The notes: generated from the sequence alone by a model not told the origin. A stretch of 37,347 nt of DNA from Brevundimonas sp. UBA7664 (GCF_002483305.1 NZ_DLHQ01000048.1:1-37347), one strand, 5' to 3'. Positions 7,213 to 16,111 are shown, counted from the stretch's first letter. Program-made: numbers and translations.

Positions 7213-9375
7213 TTGAAGGGTTGTTGGCGTCTATTCAGGCATGAAGCGGGCCGTGTCGCGGGTCCGCCCGCCCTGGCCTATGTCGTTCTTTACGCCGCCG
7301 CCCTGGCGGTGGGTTACTGGACCATGGTCCGGTTCGGCACGGCGACGATCTGGCTCGCCAACGGCGTCGCGGCCGCGGCCCTGCTGCAGCTGCACCGCCG
7401 CCCCGCCCTCGCGGTGCTGGCCGCCTGCGCGGCGCTGGACATCCTGATCAACAGCCTGCGAGGGACCCCCGCCTTCTATCTGGTCGCCAACGTCGTGCTC
7501 AACCTCGGCATGGCCATGGTCGCGGCGGTGCTGGCGCGGAGGGTCTGCGGCGCCGCCCTCGACCTGCGCCGCCCGGGCCGACTGACGCGGTTCGCCGCCC
7601 TGGCGGTGCTCCCGGCCACGACCCTGGCCGCCCTGGCCACCACGATCCTGCTTTCCGTCCTCGACCCAAAGCCGTGGGTGATCAGGGCGTTTGAGTTCCA
7701 GAACTATATCGCCGTCGAGGTGCTGGGATTGCTCCTTGTCACGCCGATCCTCCTGCTGCTGGCCCGCCGCCACCGCTTCGTCGGCGCGACGCGCGCGTCC
7801 ACGGTCGAGGCCGCCGGTCTGATGGCGCTGATGCTGGCGGTCACCGGCCTGGTCTTCTGGCAGGATTTCGCGCCGCTTGGGTTCCTGTGCGTCCTGCCGC
7901 TGCTGCTGATCGCCCTGCGCCTGTCGCCGGCCATGACGGCGGTGGCCCTGATCCTCATGGCCGGCGTCAGCGGCGTCGCGACCCTGACCGGACATGGCCC
8001 CGTGCATCTGACCCGGCTGACTGACATCCCCGGCCTCGAGACCGTCTCGCCGATGCTGCGGCGGCTCGGCCTGTACAACCTGTTCCTTCTGGCCATGGTC
8101 GCGACCGTCCTGCCCGTCTCGACGGTGATCACCGAACGCCGCCGGCTGGAGGGTCGCCTGCGCGCCCGTACGGCCGCGGCCCATCAAGCCCGTCGGGTGG
8201 CCGAGGACGCGGCCGCCGCCCGCTCGCGCTTCCTGGCCATGATGAGCCATGAGATGCGCACCCCGCTCAACAGCGTGGCGGGGTTCGCCGATGTGCTGGC
8301 CGATCGTCCGGGTCTCGACGCGGACTCCGTGCGCCAGGCCCGACAGATCCGCGAATCCAGCGACGGCCTGCTGATGCTGGTCGAGGACATCCTCGACTTC
8401 GCCCGCGGCGACGACACCCTTTCCAACGAGCCGCTCGACCTGGCGGCGGTGGCGGGCGAGACGGTCACGCCCAGCCTCGTCGTGGCGAAGGCGCGCGGTC
8501 TCAAACTGACGGTCGATGACCGGCTGCCGGCCCGGGCCCGGTTCACCGCCGACCGCCGGGCGTTGCGCCAGGCCTTGCATCCGCTGGTCGCCAATGCGGT
8601 CAAGTTCACCGAGCGGGGCGAGATCGTCGTGCGGCTGGATCGCGCCGCCGACGGCGTCTGCATCCGGGTGTCGGATACCGGCTGCGGCATCGATCCGGGT
8701 TTCCTGCCCACCCTGTTCGACGCCTTCGCCCAGGCCGACGCCTCGATCCGCCGCAACCACTCGGGAGTCGGCCTCGGCCTGGCGCTGGCGGCGCGGCACG
8801 TGCGGCGCATGGGCGGGCGCATCGACGTCGACAGCCGGCCCGGCGAAGGCTCGACCTTCATCCTGCACCTGCCCTTCGACCGCGCCGCCGACGCCGACGC
8901 CGACGCCGTCGAGGACCTCGGAGCGGAGGATGCCGCGGCCGCCCAGGCCGGGGAGCCCGACCGTGACCCCTGTGTGCTGGTCGTGGACGACCACCCGGTC
9001 AACCGCGAGGTCGCCCGCATCATGCTGGAAGCCTTCGGCTGCACCGTGGTGGAGGTTTGCGACGGACAGCTGGCGCTCGACGCCGTGGCGCGGCAGTCGT
9101 TCGACCTGGTGCTGATGGACGTGCGGATGCCGGTCATGGACGGCCTGGAGGCCACGCGCCGCATGCGGGCCGCGGAAGGCGCGGCGGCCGGACTGTCGAT
9201 CGTGGCCATGACCGCTGACGCCATGCCCGAGGATGTGACCCGTTGCCTCGCCGCCGGCATGAACGCCCACATGGCCAAACCGATCAACCAGGCCGGCCTG
9301 CTGGCGATGGTGAACCGGGCCCTGTCCGGCGATCTGCCGCCCGCGCGGGTGAGGATCGACGCCGAGGCGGCCTGA
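7213..9375 (+). CDS. MASE1 hybrid sensor histidine kinase with receiver
   Basis: A membrane-bound hybrid histidine kinase of about 720 residues. Domains in order: a MASE1-type region of about eight helices (TIWLANGVAAAALLQLHRR is characteristic); a short coiled linker; HisKA with FLAMMSHEMRTPLNS (His346); HATPase_c with the N box NAVKFTERG, G1 DTGCGID and G2 GVGLGLALA; then a C-terminal receiver with VVDDHPVNRE and phospho-acceptor Asp636 in LMDVRMPVMDG, plus the AKPIN lysine. There is no Hpt domain, so a separate phosphotransfer protein would be needed. The TTG at 7213 is chosen because GGGGAGG lies six bases upstream. A GTG at 7117 would add 32 residues without hydrophobic or domain character. 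The ligand is unknown, and no partner regulator is adjacent. Confidence 0.9.
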   Translation: MKGCWRLFRHEAGRVAGPPALAYVVLYAAALAVGYWTMVRFGTATIWLANGVAAAALLQLHRRPALAVLAACAALDILINSLRGTPAFYLVANVVLNLGMAMVAAVLARRVCGAALDLRRPGRLTRFAALAVLPATTLAALATTILLSVLDPKPWVIRAFEFQNYIAVEVLGLLLVTPILLLLARRHRFVGATRASTVEAAGLMALMLAVTGLVFWQDFAPLGFLCVLPLLLIALRLSPAMTAVALILMAGVSGVATLTGHGPVHLTRLTDIPGLETVSPMLRRLGLYNLFLLAMVATVLPVSTVITERRRLEGRLRARTAAAHQARRVAEDAAAARSRFLAMMSHEMRTPLNSVAGFADVLADRPGLDADSVRQARQIRESSDGLLMLVEDILDFARGDDTLSNEPLDLAAVAGETVTPSLVVAKARGLKLTVDDRLPARARFTADRRALRQALHPLVANAVKFTERGEIVVRLDRAADGVCIRVSDTGCGIDPGFLPTLFDAFAQADASIRRNHSGVGLGLALAARHVRRMGGRIDVDSRPGEGSTFILHLPFDRAADADADAVEDLGAEDAAAAQAGEPDRDPCVLVVDDHPVNREVARIMLEAFGCTVVEVCDGQLALDAVARQSFDLVLMDVRMPVMDGLEATRRMRAAEGAAAGLSIVAMTADAMPEDVTRCLAAGMNAHMAKPINQAGLLAMVNRALSGDLPPARVRIDAEAA

Positions 9376-9384
9376 GCTCCGGCT

Positions 9385-10035
9385 TCAGCTTCCGTACCGG
9401 CCCTCGAACGGGAACCGCTCCGCCCAGAAGGCGGTCAGTTCCGGCAACGCATCGACGCGCCGCATGACTTCGCCCATGCGCGGCGCGACCTGGTGGAAAC
9501 GTTCGCGGTGCGGCGTCCACCGGCTGGCCGTGGCGACATACAGGTCCAGAACCGTCAGCTCCGCGCCAAGAAGGAAACGGCCCGGTGCGATCTGGCTTTC
9601 CATCCTCGCCCAGCATTCCGCGATGCGTTCGGCGGTGCGGATCCGGATCGTCTCCTGCGCCGCGGGATCGTCCCCGGCCAGCCGCGACGGCACGTCCCGG
9701 ACCCAGAACATCGAATAGATCGCCGCCGGGACAAAGGTCATCCAGCGCAGGAACTGCGCCCGCGCCGGATCGCACGGTTCCGGCGCCAGCGCCGCCTCCG
9801 GGTGCTGCTCGGCCAGCCAGATCAGGATGGCGGCGCTCTCTGTGATGGTCTCCCCGTCGGGGGTGACCAGGGCCGGGATCTGCCGCATCGGATTGACGGC
9901 GGCGACCTTGTCGCGCTCGGCGTCCCCCTCCCAGGTGACCGCCTCGATCACCTTGTACGGGGCGCCGATCAGGGTCAGGGCCGCCTCGACCGGGACAGAG
10001 CCCGAACCGGCGGCGCCATAGACGGTGTAGGTCAT
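9385..10035 (-). CDS. Glutathione S-transferase family protein
   Basis: A 216-residue cytosolic protein with the two-domain glutathione transferase layout. The thioredoxin-like N-terminal half (MTYTVYGAAGSGSVPVEAAL) carries the family cis-Pro context NPMRQIPALVTPDG and the glutathione-contacting ITESAAILIWLAE. The helical C-terminal half follows, with the LLGAELTVLDLYVA motif. These enzymes conjugate or reduce electrophiles with glutathione; the substrate is not predictable here. The ATG at 10035 has GGAGG a few bases upstream on the minus strand, so the longer frame to 10110 is rejected. The gene ends 9 bases beyond the stop of the convergent kinase gene. Confidence 0.88.
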   Translation of the reverse strand: MTYTVYGAAGSGSVPVEAALTLIGAPYKVIEAVTWEGDAERDKVAAVNPMRQIPALVTPDGETITESAAILIWLAEQHPEAALAPEPCDPARAQFLRWMTFVPAAIYSMFWVRDVPSRLAGDDPAAQETIRIRTAERIAECWARMESQIAPGRFLLGAELTVLDLYVATASRWTPHRERFHQVAPRMGEVMRRVDALPELTAFWAERFPFEGRYGS

Positions 10036-10162
10036 GGAGGCCTCCTCTTCCGTCCGCGAATGTAGTGCGACACGGGACCGCCCGCGCCCAAGACCTGCGC
10101 CTTCGGCCATAGGGAGGCCTTGGGCTTGTCCCCAGCCGCGTCCCCAGCCAACTGCGGGTCAC

Positions 10163-10209
10163 CTACCAGATATAGCGGTCGCGCAAAAAGTGATCGCAAC
10201 ATAGCCGCA
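10163..10209 (+). promoter_or_regulatory. Candidate NrdR boxes upstream of nrdB
   Basis: CTACCAGATATAGCGG (10163-10178) matches 8 of the 10 core positions of the NrdR-box consensus. A second, poorer site with the same 31-base spacing, TCGCAACATAGCCGCA, lies at 10194-10209. The first shares the string CCAGATAT with the downstream box at nrdA, which suggests common control of the two separated genes. The rest of the 249-base gap between the GST and nrdB starts holds no gene that I can support. Confidence 0.4.
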
Positions 10210-10284
10210 ATTCGACTTGGCGCCGGGGCTGTCCGACCGCATGGTGAATGCACCCTCGGATTCGCCGACAGAGCCTCAGCACCC

Positions 10285-11328
10285 ATGAACGCCCACGTCT
10301 CGATCATCCCCGCCGGCCCCGGCCTGCTGACGCCCTCGGCGGCCTACAAGCCGTTCCGCTATCCGTGGGCCTTCGACATGTGGAAGAAGCAGCAGCAGGT
10401 CCACTGGATGCCCGAAGAGGTGCCGCTGGGCGAGGACATGAAGGACTGGGCGGTCAATCTGACCGACTGCGAGCGCAATCTGCTGACCCAGATCTTCCGC
10501 TTCTTCACCCAGGCCGACATCGAGGTCCAGGACAACTACATGGAAAAATACGGTCGGGTGTTCAAACCGACCGAGGTCAAGATGATGCTGGCGTCCTTCG
10601 CCAACATGGAGACCATCCACATCGCGGCCTACGCCCTTCTGCTCGAAACCATCGGCATGCCCGAGAGCGAATTCGCCGCCTTCCTGGAATACGAGGCCAT
10701 GCGCGACAAGCATGACTTCATGGGCAAGTTCGGGGTCGAGACCAACGCCGACATCGCCCGGACCCTGGCCATGTTCGGCGGTTTCTCGGAGGGGCTGCAG
10801 CTGTTCGCCTCGTTCGCGATGCTGATGAATTTCCCGCGCCAGAACAAGATGAAGGGCATGGGCCAGATCGTCAGCTGGTCGGTCCGCGACGAGAGCCTGC
10901 ACTGCGAAGGCATCATCAAGCTCTACCATGCCTTCAACAAGGAGACGGGGGCGGTCACGCCCCAGGTCGCCAACGACATCGTCGAATGCTGCAAGACCGT
11001 GGTCGAGATGGAGGACCGCTTCATCGACCTGGCCTTCGAAATGGGCCCGGTGAACGGCATGACGCCGGACGACATCAAACAATACATCCGCTTCATCGCC
11101 GACTGGCGCCTGCGCCAGCTGCACCTGCCCGAGGTCTACGGCGTCAAGGAAAACCCGCTGCCCTGGCTGCAATCGCTGCTGTCGGGCGTCGAGCACGCCA
11201 ACTTCTTCGAGGCCCGCGCCACCGAATACTCCAAGGCCGCCACGACCGGCGCCTGGCACGGCGCCGAGGGCGTCTGGGGCAGTTTCGACGCCATGATGAA
11301 GAAGCGGACGGAGGGGGCGGAGGCCTGA
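10285..11328 (+). CDS. nrdB: Ribonucleotide reductase class Ia, small subunit
   Basis: Beta subunit of aerobic ribonucleotide reductase, which houses the diiron centre and tyrosyl radical and pairs with NrdA (2937-4817). It is 347 residues long, with an all-helical ferritin-like fold. Metal and radical residues are visible: E109, H112 and the radical Tyr116 in METIHIAAY (E-x2-H-x3-Y as in E. coli E115/H118/Y122), and the second ligand set in RDESLHCEG. The retained Tyr argues for class Ia rather than a Tyr-less class Ic enzyme. There is no ATP-cone at its N-terminus either. The ATG at 10285, followed by NAHVSIIP, is chosen over the longer frame from 10120, whose first 55 residues overlap the regulatory region. 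Confidence 0.95.
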   Translation: MNAHVSIIPAGPGLLTPSAAYKPFRYPWAFDMWKKQQQVHWMPEEVPLGEDMKDWAVNLTDCERNLLTQIFRFFTQADIEVQDNYMEKYGRVFKPTEVKMMLASFANMETIHIAAYALLLETIGMPESEFAAFLEYEAMRDKHDFMGKFGVETNADIARTLAMFGGFSEGLQLFASFAMLMNFPRQNKMKGMGQIVSWSVRDESLHCEGIIKLYHAFNKETGAVTPQVANDIVECCKTVVEMEDRFIDLAFEMGPVNGMTPDDIKQYIRFIADWRLRQLHLPEVYGVKENPLPWLQSLLSGVEHANFFEARATEYSKAATTGAWHGAEGVWGSFDAMMKKRTEGAEA

Positions 11329-11353
11329 GCCGGACGAAGGATCTCGGACGCCG

Positions 11354-12112
11354 TCAGATCGCCGCGAACCACTCGTAGCCGCGGTCTTCCCAATAGCCGC
11401 CCTTGCCGCCGCCGATGTGGGCGAAGCTTTCGACCGCCTCGATCCGCCGGATGTATTTGGCGTGTTTGTAGCCCAGCTGCCGCTCGACCCTCAGCCGCAG
11501 CGGCGCGCCGTGAGGCACCGGCAGGACCTGCTGGTTCATGTCATAGGCCAGAATGGTCTGCGGGTGGCGGGCGTCGACCAGGTCGATGCTCTCATAATAG
11601 CGCTCGCCGTCCTCGCGCTGATCCAGGGCGTCGAAACAGTGGAAGACGATGAACCGGGCCTCGGGCTTCAGCCCGGCCTCGTCCAGCAGGGTCTCCAGCC
11701 GCACGCCGGTCCATTCGCCGATCGAGGTCCAGCCCTCGACGCAGTCGTGTTTGGTGATCTGCGTCCGCGCCGGCCGGGCGCGCAGCTCGGTCAGGCTCAG
11801 CGACAGCGGCCGCTCGACCAGTCCGTCGACGACCAGCCGATAGTCGGCGAAGCCGCTGGCCTTGAGCGCGCGGTAGTCCGACGCCGCCGGATCGACCGAG
11901 CCATTGGCCCGGAAGTCCGGCGAGATCTCGGCCCGGCTGTAGGTCGGGGCCAGGGCGTCGCGGGGAATCAGCAGCCTCTGGGCCCGGCGGGTCAGCCCTT
12001 CGCCCATGCGCCGCGCCTGTTCGGCCAGGCTGGTCCCGGCCTGGCCGCAGGCGGAGAGCAGGGCCGCGCCGGCCGTCGCCAGGGCGCCGGTCATCCAGCG
12101 GCGTCGGTTCAT
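11354..12112 (-). CDS. Periplasmic molybdopterin oxidoreductase (sulfite-oxidase fold)
   Basis: A 252-residue exported molybdoenzyme of the sulfite oxidase/MsrP superfamily. The N-terminus MNRRRWMTGAL...LLSACG combines a twin-Arg-like RRRW with a lipobox (LSAC), so it may be a Tat-exported lipoprotein. The Mo-ligating Cys sits in TKHDCVEGWTSIGEWTG, the classic context, and HGAPLRLRVERQLGYKHAKYI is the usual C-terminal cofactor-binding stretch. Its start overlaps the stop of the cytochrome b gene by four bases (ATGA), so the two are translationally coupled and probably form one complex, as in MsrPQ. The overall sequence looks unlike canonical MsrP. Methionine-sulfoxide reduction is only one possibility. 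Confidence 0.87.
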   Translation of the reverse strand: MNRRRWMTGALATAGAALLSACGQAGTSLAEQARRMGEGLTRRAQRLLIPRDALAPTYSRAEISPDFRANGSVDPAASDYRALKASGFADYRLVVDGLVERPLSLSLTELRARPARTQITKHDCVEGWTSIGEWTGVRLETLLDEAGLKPEARFIVFHCFDALDQREDGERYYESIDLVDARHPQTILAYDMNQQVLPVPHGAPLRLRVERQLGYKHAKYIRRIEAVESFAHIGGGKGGYWEDRGYEWFAAI

Positions 12113-12921
12113 GGCGCGTCTCCCGGATCGGTCGGCGGCCGGCGCCGGAATTTCGGTCCGGCGCTGGAGCCCGGCGGCCCGATCACGAACCAGCCGGTGA
12201 TCATCGACCGCATATTGTTGAACAGGCCGGTCCAGATCACCAGGCCGACGTGGATGACGATGAAGCCGACGACCAGGCCCGCCGCGATGAAATGCAGCGT
12301 CCGCGCCGACTGCCGCCCGCCCATGATTTCCAGCAGCACCCCGCCGACAGCGTTGAACCCGGGCGACATCGACAGGCCCGTCACCAGCATCAGCGGCAGG
12401 ACGATCAGGATCATCGCCAGATAGGTCAGCTTCTGGATGACATTGTAGGCGCGGGCGTGATCGTCGGTCGGGAAATGGAACCGGGCGTGCTCCACGAGCG
12501 AGGCGCCGATGCCTTTCAGGTCCGCGCCGGTCGGCCACAGGCGGCGGCCCAGACGGCGGGTGATCAGGCCCAGAACCAGATAGGCCAGCCCGTTCAGGAC
12601 GAAGATCCAGGCGAACAGGAAATGGTAGTTGCGCGCCTCGGCCAGGTTGCGGCCCTGCGGGATCAGGAGCCAGTTCGGCAGGGGCGGAATGCTCAGCCAC
12701 GGCTCGGCGAAGGTCGAACGGATGCCCCAGTACAGATGCGGATGGGCCAGCAGGATGTTCAGCCCGCTCATGATCAGCACCACCACGGCGACGACATTGA
12801 GCCAGTGGGCCAGCCGCACCCAGGCGGGGTGGCGCCAGGTGTCGACGCGCCCGCCCGGCCGGGGCCGGTCCGCGCGCCTCGCCCGGGGCGCCGCCGGCGG
12901 TTCGGGGATGAAGTCAGTCAA
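12109..12921 (-). CDS. Cytochrome b561-type membrane haem protein
   Basis: A 270-residue membrane cytochrome b, likely the electron donor or acceptor anchor for the molybdoenzyme encoded immediately downstream. It has about four to five transmembrane helices with helix histidines in RLAHWLN, RNYHFLFAW, RTLHFIAAG and FIVIHVGLV, consistent with two b haems. The first 35 residues are a Pro/Arg-rich cytoplasmic tail. The start is a TTG at 12921 preceded by GGGG six bases upstream; no ATG occurs before the first helix. It overlaps the next gene by ATGA. This is the first gene of the pair. Nothing certain was seen in the 85 bases between it and the next gene at 13007-13510. Confidence 0.85.
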   Translation of the reverse strand: MTDFIPEPPAAPRARRADRPRPGGRVDTWRHPAWVRLAHWLNVVAVVVLIMSGLNILLAHPHLYWGIRSTFAEPWLSIPPLPNWLLIPQGRNLAEARNYHFLFAWIFVLNGLAYLVLGLITRRLGRRLWPTGADLKGIGASLVEHARFHFPTDDHARAYNVIQKLTYLAMILIVLPLMLVTGLSMSPGFNAVGGVLLEIMGGRQSARTLHFIAAGLVVGFIVIHVGLVIWTGLFNNMRSMITGWFVIGPPGSSAGPKFRRRPPTDPGDAP

Positions 12922-13006
12922 TGATCACCCCGCCCTTGCGTCGCTCCGCTGACGGTCTCACGACCGCCTCCAGCGCGCAACGCCGCCGGGCTCCGGGCGG
13001 CCAGCC

Positions 13007-13510
13007 TCAGTATTGGGGCGGCGCCGCGACGACGCAGACCCGACCGGAGCGCTGGCAGGCCTCGATTTCGGCCTCCCAGGCGGCGCGGTCGCGCTCATAG
13101 CGCAGACGCGCGGCCTCGGCGGCGGCGGCGTCCGCCTCCCACTGGGCGCGCTGGGTTTCCAGCCGCGCGGTCTCGGCGCGCCAGCGGGCGTCCTCGGCCT
13201 CCCAGGCGGCGGCGCCCTCAAGCTCCGAGCGTTCGGCGGCCTCGTTGCGGGCGACGATCCCGGCGTTCAGCTGGGCCGTGGCGGCCACCTCGGCGGGGTC
13301 CTGTTCGGCCTCCGACCCGGCGCTGTAGCTTTCCCCCCGCAGTCGCAACCATGCCTCCGACCCCGGCGCGGGGCTGGCGGTCGGGGTCTGGGGCGCGGTG
13401 GTCTGCCCGGTCGGCTTCGGCGCTGCGACCTGGGGCGGCGTCGTCTGGGCGGCGGCCGGGACGGCGGCCAGCAAGGCGATGGCCGCGGCGGCGAGGGCGA
13501 AACGGGTCAT
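13007..13510 (-). CDS. Exported coiled-coil protein of unknown function
   Basis: A 167-residue protein with a clear signal peptide (MTRFALAAAAIALLAAVPAAAQ), then a Pro/Thr-rich linker of about 40 residues. A long Ala/Glu/Arg/Trp heptad-rich helix follows (about residues 75-150, with recurring W-E-A-E/D patterns). The C-terminus is a short Cys-containing tail (ACQRSGRVCVVAAPPQY) whose two Cys could form a disulfide. AGGAGG lies five bases before the ATG at 13510. It is probably periplasmic. I do not recognise a family; the biased composition would give many spurious hits. Confidence 0.75.
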   Translation of the reverse strand: MTRFALAAAAIALLAAVPAAAQTTPPQVAAPKPTGQTTAPQTPTASPAPGSEAWLRLRGESYSAGSEAEQDPAEVAATAQLNAGIVARNEAAERSELEGAAAWEAEDARWRAETARLETQRAQWEADAAAAEAARLRYERDRAAWEAEIEACQRSGRVCVVAAPPQY

Positions 13511-13605
13511 GGCGGCCTCCTGAGAACGGAAAAGCATGATGCGAAGCTGGGCGGTTTCACCCGTCTCCGCCAGTGATAACGCCGATCGGGCGACTTGGCG
13601 CCGGA

Positions 13606-15069
13606 TCAGTGGGGAAGGCGTAGCGCGAAGGTGGTGCCCGTCGGCCCGGTCTCGACCAGGGTCAGGGCGCCGCCGTGGCTGGCGGCCAGTTCGCGGGAAA
13701 TGGCCAGCCCCAGTCCGGCCCCGTCCGAGGCCCGGCCGCTGACAAAGGGCTCGAACAGGTTCTCGGACAGGCGCGGCGGAATGCCGGGCCCGTCGTCGGC
13801 GATCTGGATGACGCAGTCGCCGGTCTCCGTCGAGGCGGTGACGCGGACCACGCCCTTGCGGCCGGTGCGGCGGGTGGGATCGCCTTCAATCGCCTGGCGG
13901 GCGTTGCGCATCAGATTGACCAGGACGCGGTGCAACTGGTCGGGATCCGCGTGCACCGTCAGCCGGGCTGGAATCGACTTTGTCAGCCGCACGCCGTCAG
14001 CGGTCAGGCCGGCGTCTTCCGCCGCCGCGGCGATGGCGGGCGCCAGGGCGATGCGGACCCGCTGGGGCGGCGGCTCCTCGCTCTTGCCGTATTCCAGCAC
14101 ATTGCGTGACAGGGCCGCGGCGCGGCCGAGCGCCCGCTCCAGCCGCGGCAGGACGCGCGCGACCTCGGGGTCGGGGGAATCCGCCAGCCGCTCGGAGGCC
14201 ATCTGGGCCGAGGTCAGCATGTTGCGCAGGTCGTGATTGATCTTGGCCACGGCCTCGCCCAGCGCGACCAGCCGGGCGCGGGAGCGCAGGGAGACGCGCA
14301 CCTCCTCCTGCATCCGCGCCAGTTCGCGCTCGACCCGTCCGATCTCGTCATGCCGGTCGCTGGGCGGATCGCCCTCGGCCGCGGGGTCGAGGGCGAAATG
14401 TTCGATCGAGCGCGTCACCCGCCGCAGCGGCTGCAGCACCAGGAAGGCCAGACCGCCATACAGCAGCCCCCCCGCCACCAGTGAGATCAGCAGCGACATG
14501 AGCAGGCTGTTGAGCAGGAAGGCGCGCAGTTCGACCTTCAACGGCTCGGCGGGGGCGAGGATTTCGATGAAGTCGCCCGAGCGGTAGCGCGGCCGCGCCT
14601 GCACCCGGATGGATCGATCCGGGTGGCCGGACAAGGTGCGCCACGGGTCGGCGATCCGGGTCAGCGGCCGACTCTGGCGCAGGTCGATCAGGTCCGGCGT
14701 GCGCGGCAGGTTGGGGGCCTGAAGCAGCAGGCGCCGCACGCCCTGGTCGCCGACCACCACCGCCTGCACCCCGCCGATGGCCAGCAGCTGTTCGGCGGCG
14801 TCATCCTCGACGGCGGAATAGGGCAGGGCCTCGACCCCGACCGAGGCCAGTTCGGCCGATTGCAGCCGATCCAGTAGCCAGCGCTCGTGGAAGCTCGCCG
14901 CGCTGGGGACGATGATCAGGATCTCGACCACCACGGTGAAGAGGAAGGTCAGCAGCAGCAGCCGCCAGGCGAGGGCGTCCGGCGCTTGGAACCTGATCCG
15001 CTCGCGCCAGTCGGCGGGCAGGCGCAGGCGGCGCCGGACATCGCTCAGCAGGGGCCGGAAGCGGTTCAT
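13606..15069 (-). CDS. Sensor histidine kinase, two-TM with HAMP
   Basis: A 487-residue membrane histidine kinase. Helix 1 is about residues 35-57 (WRLLLLTFLFTVVVEILIIV). A periplasmic sensor domain of about 130 residues follows, then helix 2 (about 185-212) and a HAMP-like linker (LQPLRRVTRSIEHFA). The phospho-acceptor His279 lies in KINHDLRNMLTSAQ, an HDLRN-type box. The HATPase domain has NLMRNARQAIEG, DDGPGIPP and GAGLGLAISRELA. There is no receiver domain, and no response regulator is encoded nearby, so the partner is elsewhere. It starts 40 bases after the TVP38-type gene on the same strand. The signal sensed is unknown. Confidence 0.9.
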   Translation of the reverse strand: MNRFRPLLSDVRRRLRLPADWRERIRFQAPDALAWRLLLLTFLFTVVVEILIIVPSAASFHERWLLDRLQSAELASVGVEALPYSAVEDDAAEQLLAIGGVQAVVVGDQGVRRLLLQAPNLPRTPDLIDLRQSRPLTRIADPWRTLSGHPDRSIRVQARPRYRSGDFIEILAPAEPLKVELRAFLLNSLLMSLLISLVAGGLLYGGLAFLVLQPLRRVTRSIEHFALDPAAEGDPPSDRHDEIGRVERELARMQEEVRVSLRSRARLVALGEAVAKINHDLRNMLTSAQMASERLADSPDPEVARVLPRLERALGRAAALSRNVLEYGKSEEPPPQRVRIALAPAIAAAAEDAGLTADGVRLTKSIPARLTVHADPDQLHRVLVNLMRNARQAIEGDPTRRTGRKGVVRVTASTETGDCVIQIADDGPGIPPRLSENLFEPFVSGRASDGAGLGLAISRELAASHGGALTLVETGPTGTTFALRLPH

Positions 15070-15109
15070 GCGCCGTCTAACGCAAGGGTCGGGCCAAAAG
15101 CTGCGCCGT

Positions 15110-15832
15110 TCACGCCGCCGCCTTCCGGCCGAGGGCCTTCTGCAGGCCCTTCAGCCCGAACGGCAGCACCACCGCGAGGACGAAAACCCCCGCCATCGGG
15201 GCCCAGAACTGGCCGAACAGCGCCTGGAAGTCGGGATCGGGATTGGTCGTCAGCAGCTGGTTCAATCGCGATCCGATCCAGCAGTAGATAATGTGGGCCG
15301 GCAGCAGGCCGATGACGGTGGCGACCGTATAGGGCGTCAGCCGCACGGCCATCAGCCCCGCCGCGATATTGATCATGTGAAAGGGCACGACGACCGCCAG
15401 ACGCGACGCCAGGACGTACCAGAACGTATCCTTGTCGATGGCGTCGCAGACCTTCTGCATCAGACCCCTGTCGCGTTCCGCCTTCTGCCTCAGCGCCTCG
15501 CCCAGCGCGGATCGGGCCACGGCATAGACGATCAGGGCCCCCGCGGTGGCGGCGATCGAGGTCGAGACGCCGCCGACCCACGGCCCGAACAGATAGCCGG
15601 CGGTGATGGTGACGAAGAAGACGCCCGGCACCACGCTGGCGGTCAGGATGGCGAACGCCGCCATCAGGATCAGCAGGCACAGAAGGTAGTTGGCGTCCTT
15701 GAAGGCGTGGAACTCCGCCCCGTGATCGCGGATGGTGTCCAGCGACAGATAGCGGTTCCAGCCCGTGGCGAAGATCAGGATGATGACGCCGGCCAGCAGA
15801 ATCAGGGGCAGAAAGCGTTTGAACCGGTCCAT
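15110..15832 (-). CDS. TVP38/TMEM64-family (VTT domain) membrane protein
   Basis: A 240-residue inner-membrane protein of the TVP38/TMEM64 (SNARE-associated, VTT) family, related to DedA and implicated in lipid scrambling or transport. The core motif appears as VVPGVFFVTITAGYLFGPWVGG followed by the small-residue helix ATAGALIVYAVAR. The second half has ASRLAVVVPFHMINIAAGL, which corresponds to the conserved R-x-x-P...N-x-x-G region. About five hydrophobic stretches are visible. A GGAGAG stands just upstream of the ATG at 15832. It heads a minus-strand run with the histidine kinase and is divergent from rpmH. Its substrate is unknown. Confidence 0.85.
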   Translation of the reverse strand: MDRFKRFLPLILLAGVIILIFATGWNRYLSLDTIRDHGAEFHAFKDANYLLCLLILMAAFAILTASVVPGVFFVTITAGYLFGPWVGGVSTSIAATAGALIVYAVARSALGEALRQKAERDRGLMQKVCDAIDKDTFWYVLASRLAVVVPFHMINIAAGLMAVRLTPYTVATVIGLLPAHIIYCWIGSRLNQLLTTNPDPDFQALFGQFWAPMAGVFVLAVVLPFGLKGLQKALGRKAAA

Positions 15833-15859
15833 TGTCTCTCCGCAGGGGGGCTGTCGGCG

Positions 15860-15888
15860 TTGACACCGCGGGCCCTGCCGCTTATACG
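15860..15888 (+). promoter_or_regulatory. Promoter of rpmH-rnpA
   Basis: A near-consensus housekeeping promoter: TTGACA (15860-15865) and TATACG (15883-15888) with a 17-base spacer. It predicts a start near 15895 and a leader of about 57 bases before the GTG of rpmH. Confidence 0.75.
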
Positions 15889-15951
15889 CCCGCCCTTCCC
15901 GCGACGGACGCCTTCCGCCGCCCTTTTAGTTTTCAGTCCCAGGAGCCGAAC

Positions 15952-16086
15952 GTGAAACGGACCTATCAGCCGTCGCGACTCGTGCGCAAGCGCCGTCACG
16001 GCTTCCGTTCGCGGATGGCCACCAAGAACGGACAGAAGATCGTTGCGCGGCGTCGCGCCAAGGGCCGCAAGCGCCTGACGGCCTGA
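15952..16086 (+). CDS. rpmH: Ribosomal protein L34
   Basis: A 44-residue basic large-subunit ribosomal protein. The sequence begins KRTYQPSRLVRKRRHGFRSR and ends with the usual ARRRAKGRKRLTA, a full-length match to bacterial L34. It starts at a GTG (15952) with AGGAG six bases upstream. The longer frame from 15832 runs through the promoter and is rejected. It is followed 25 bases later by rnpA, the standard bacterial pair. Confidence 0.97.
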   Translation: MKRTYQPSRLVRKRRHGFRSRMATKNGQKIVARRRAKGRKRLTA

Positions 16087-16111
16087 TCGTCCGGCGCCCG
16101 GGTTCGGGCGC

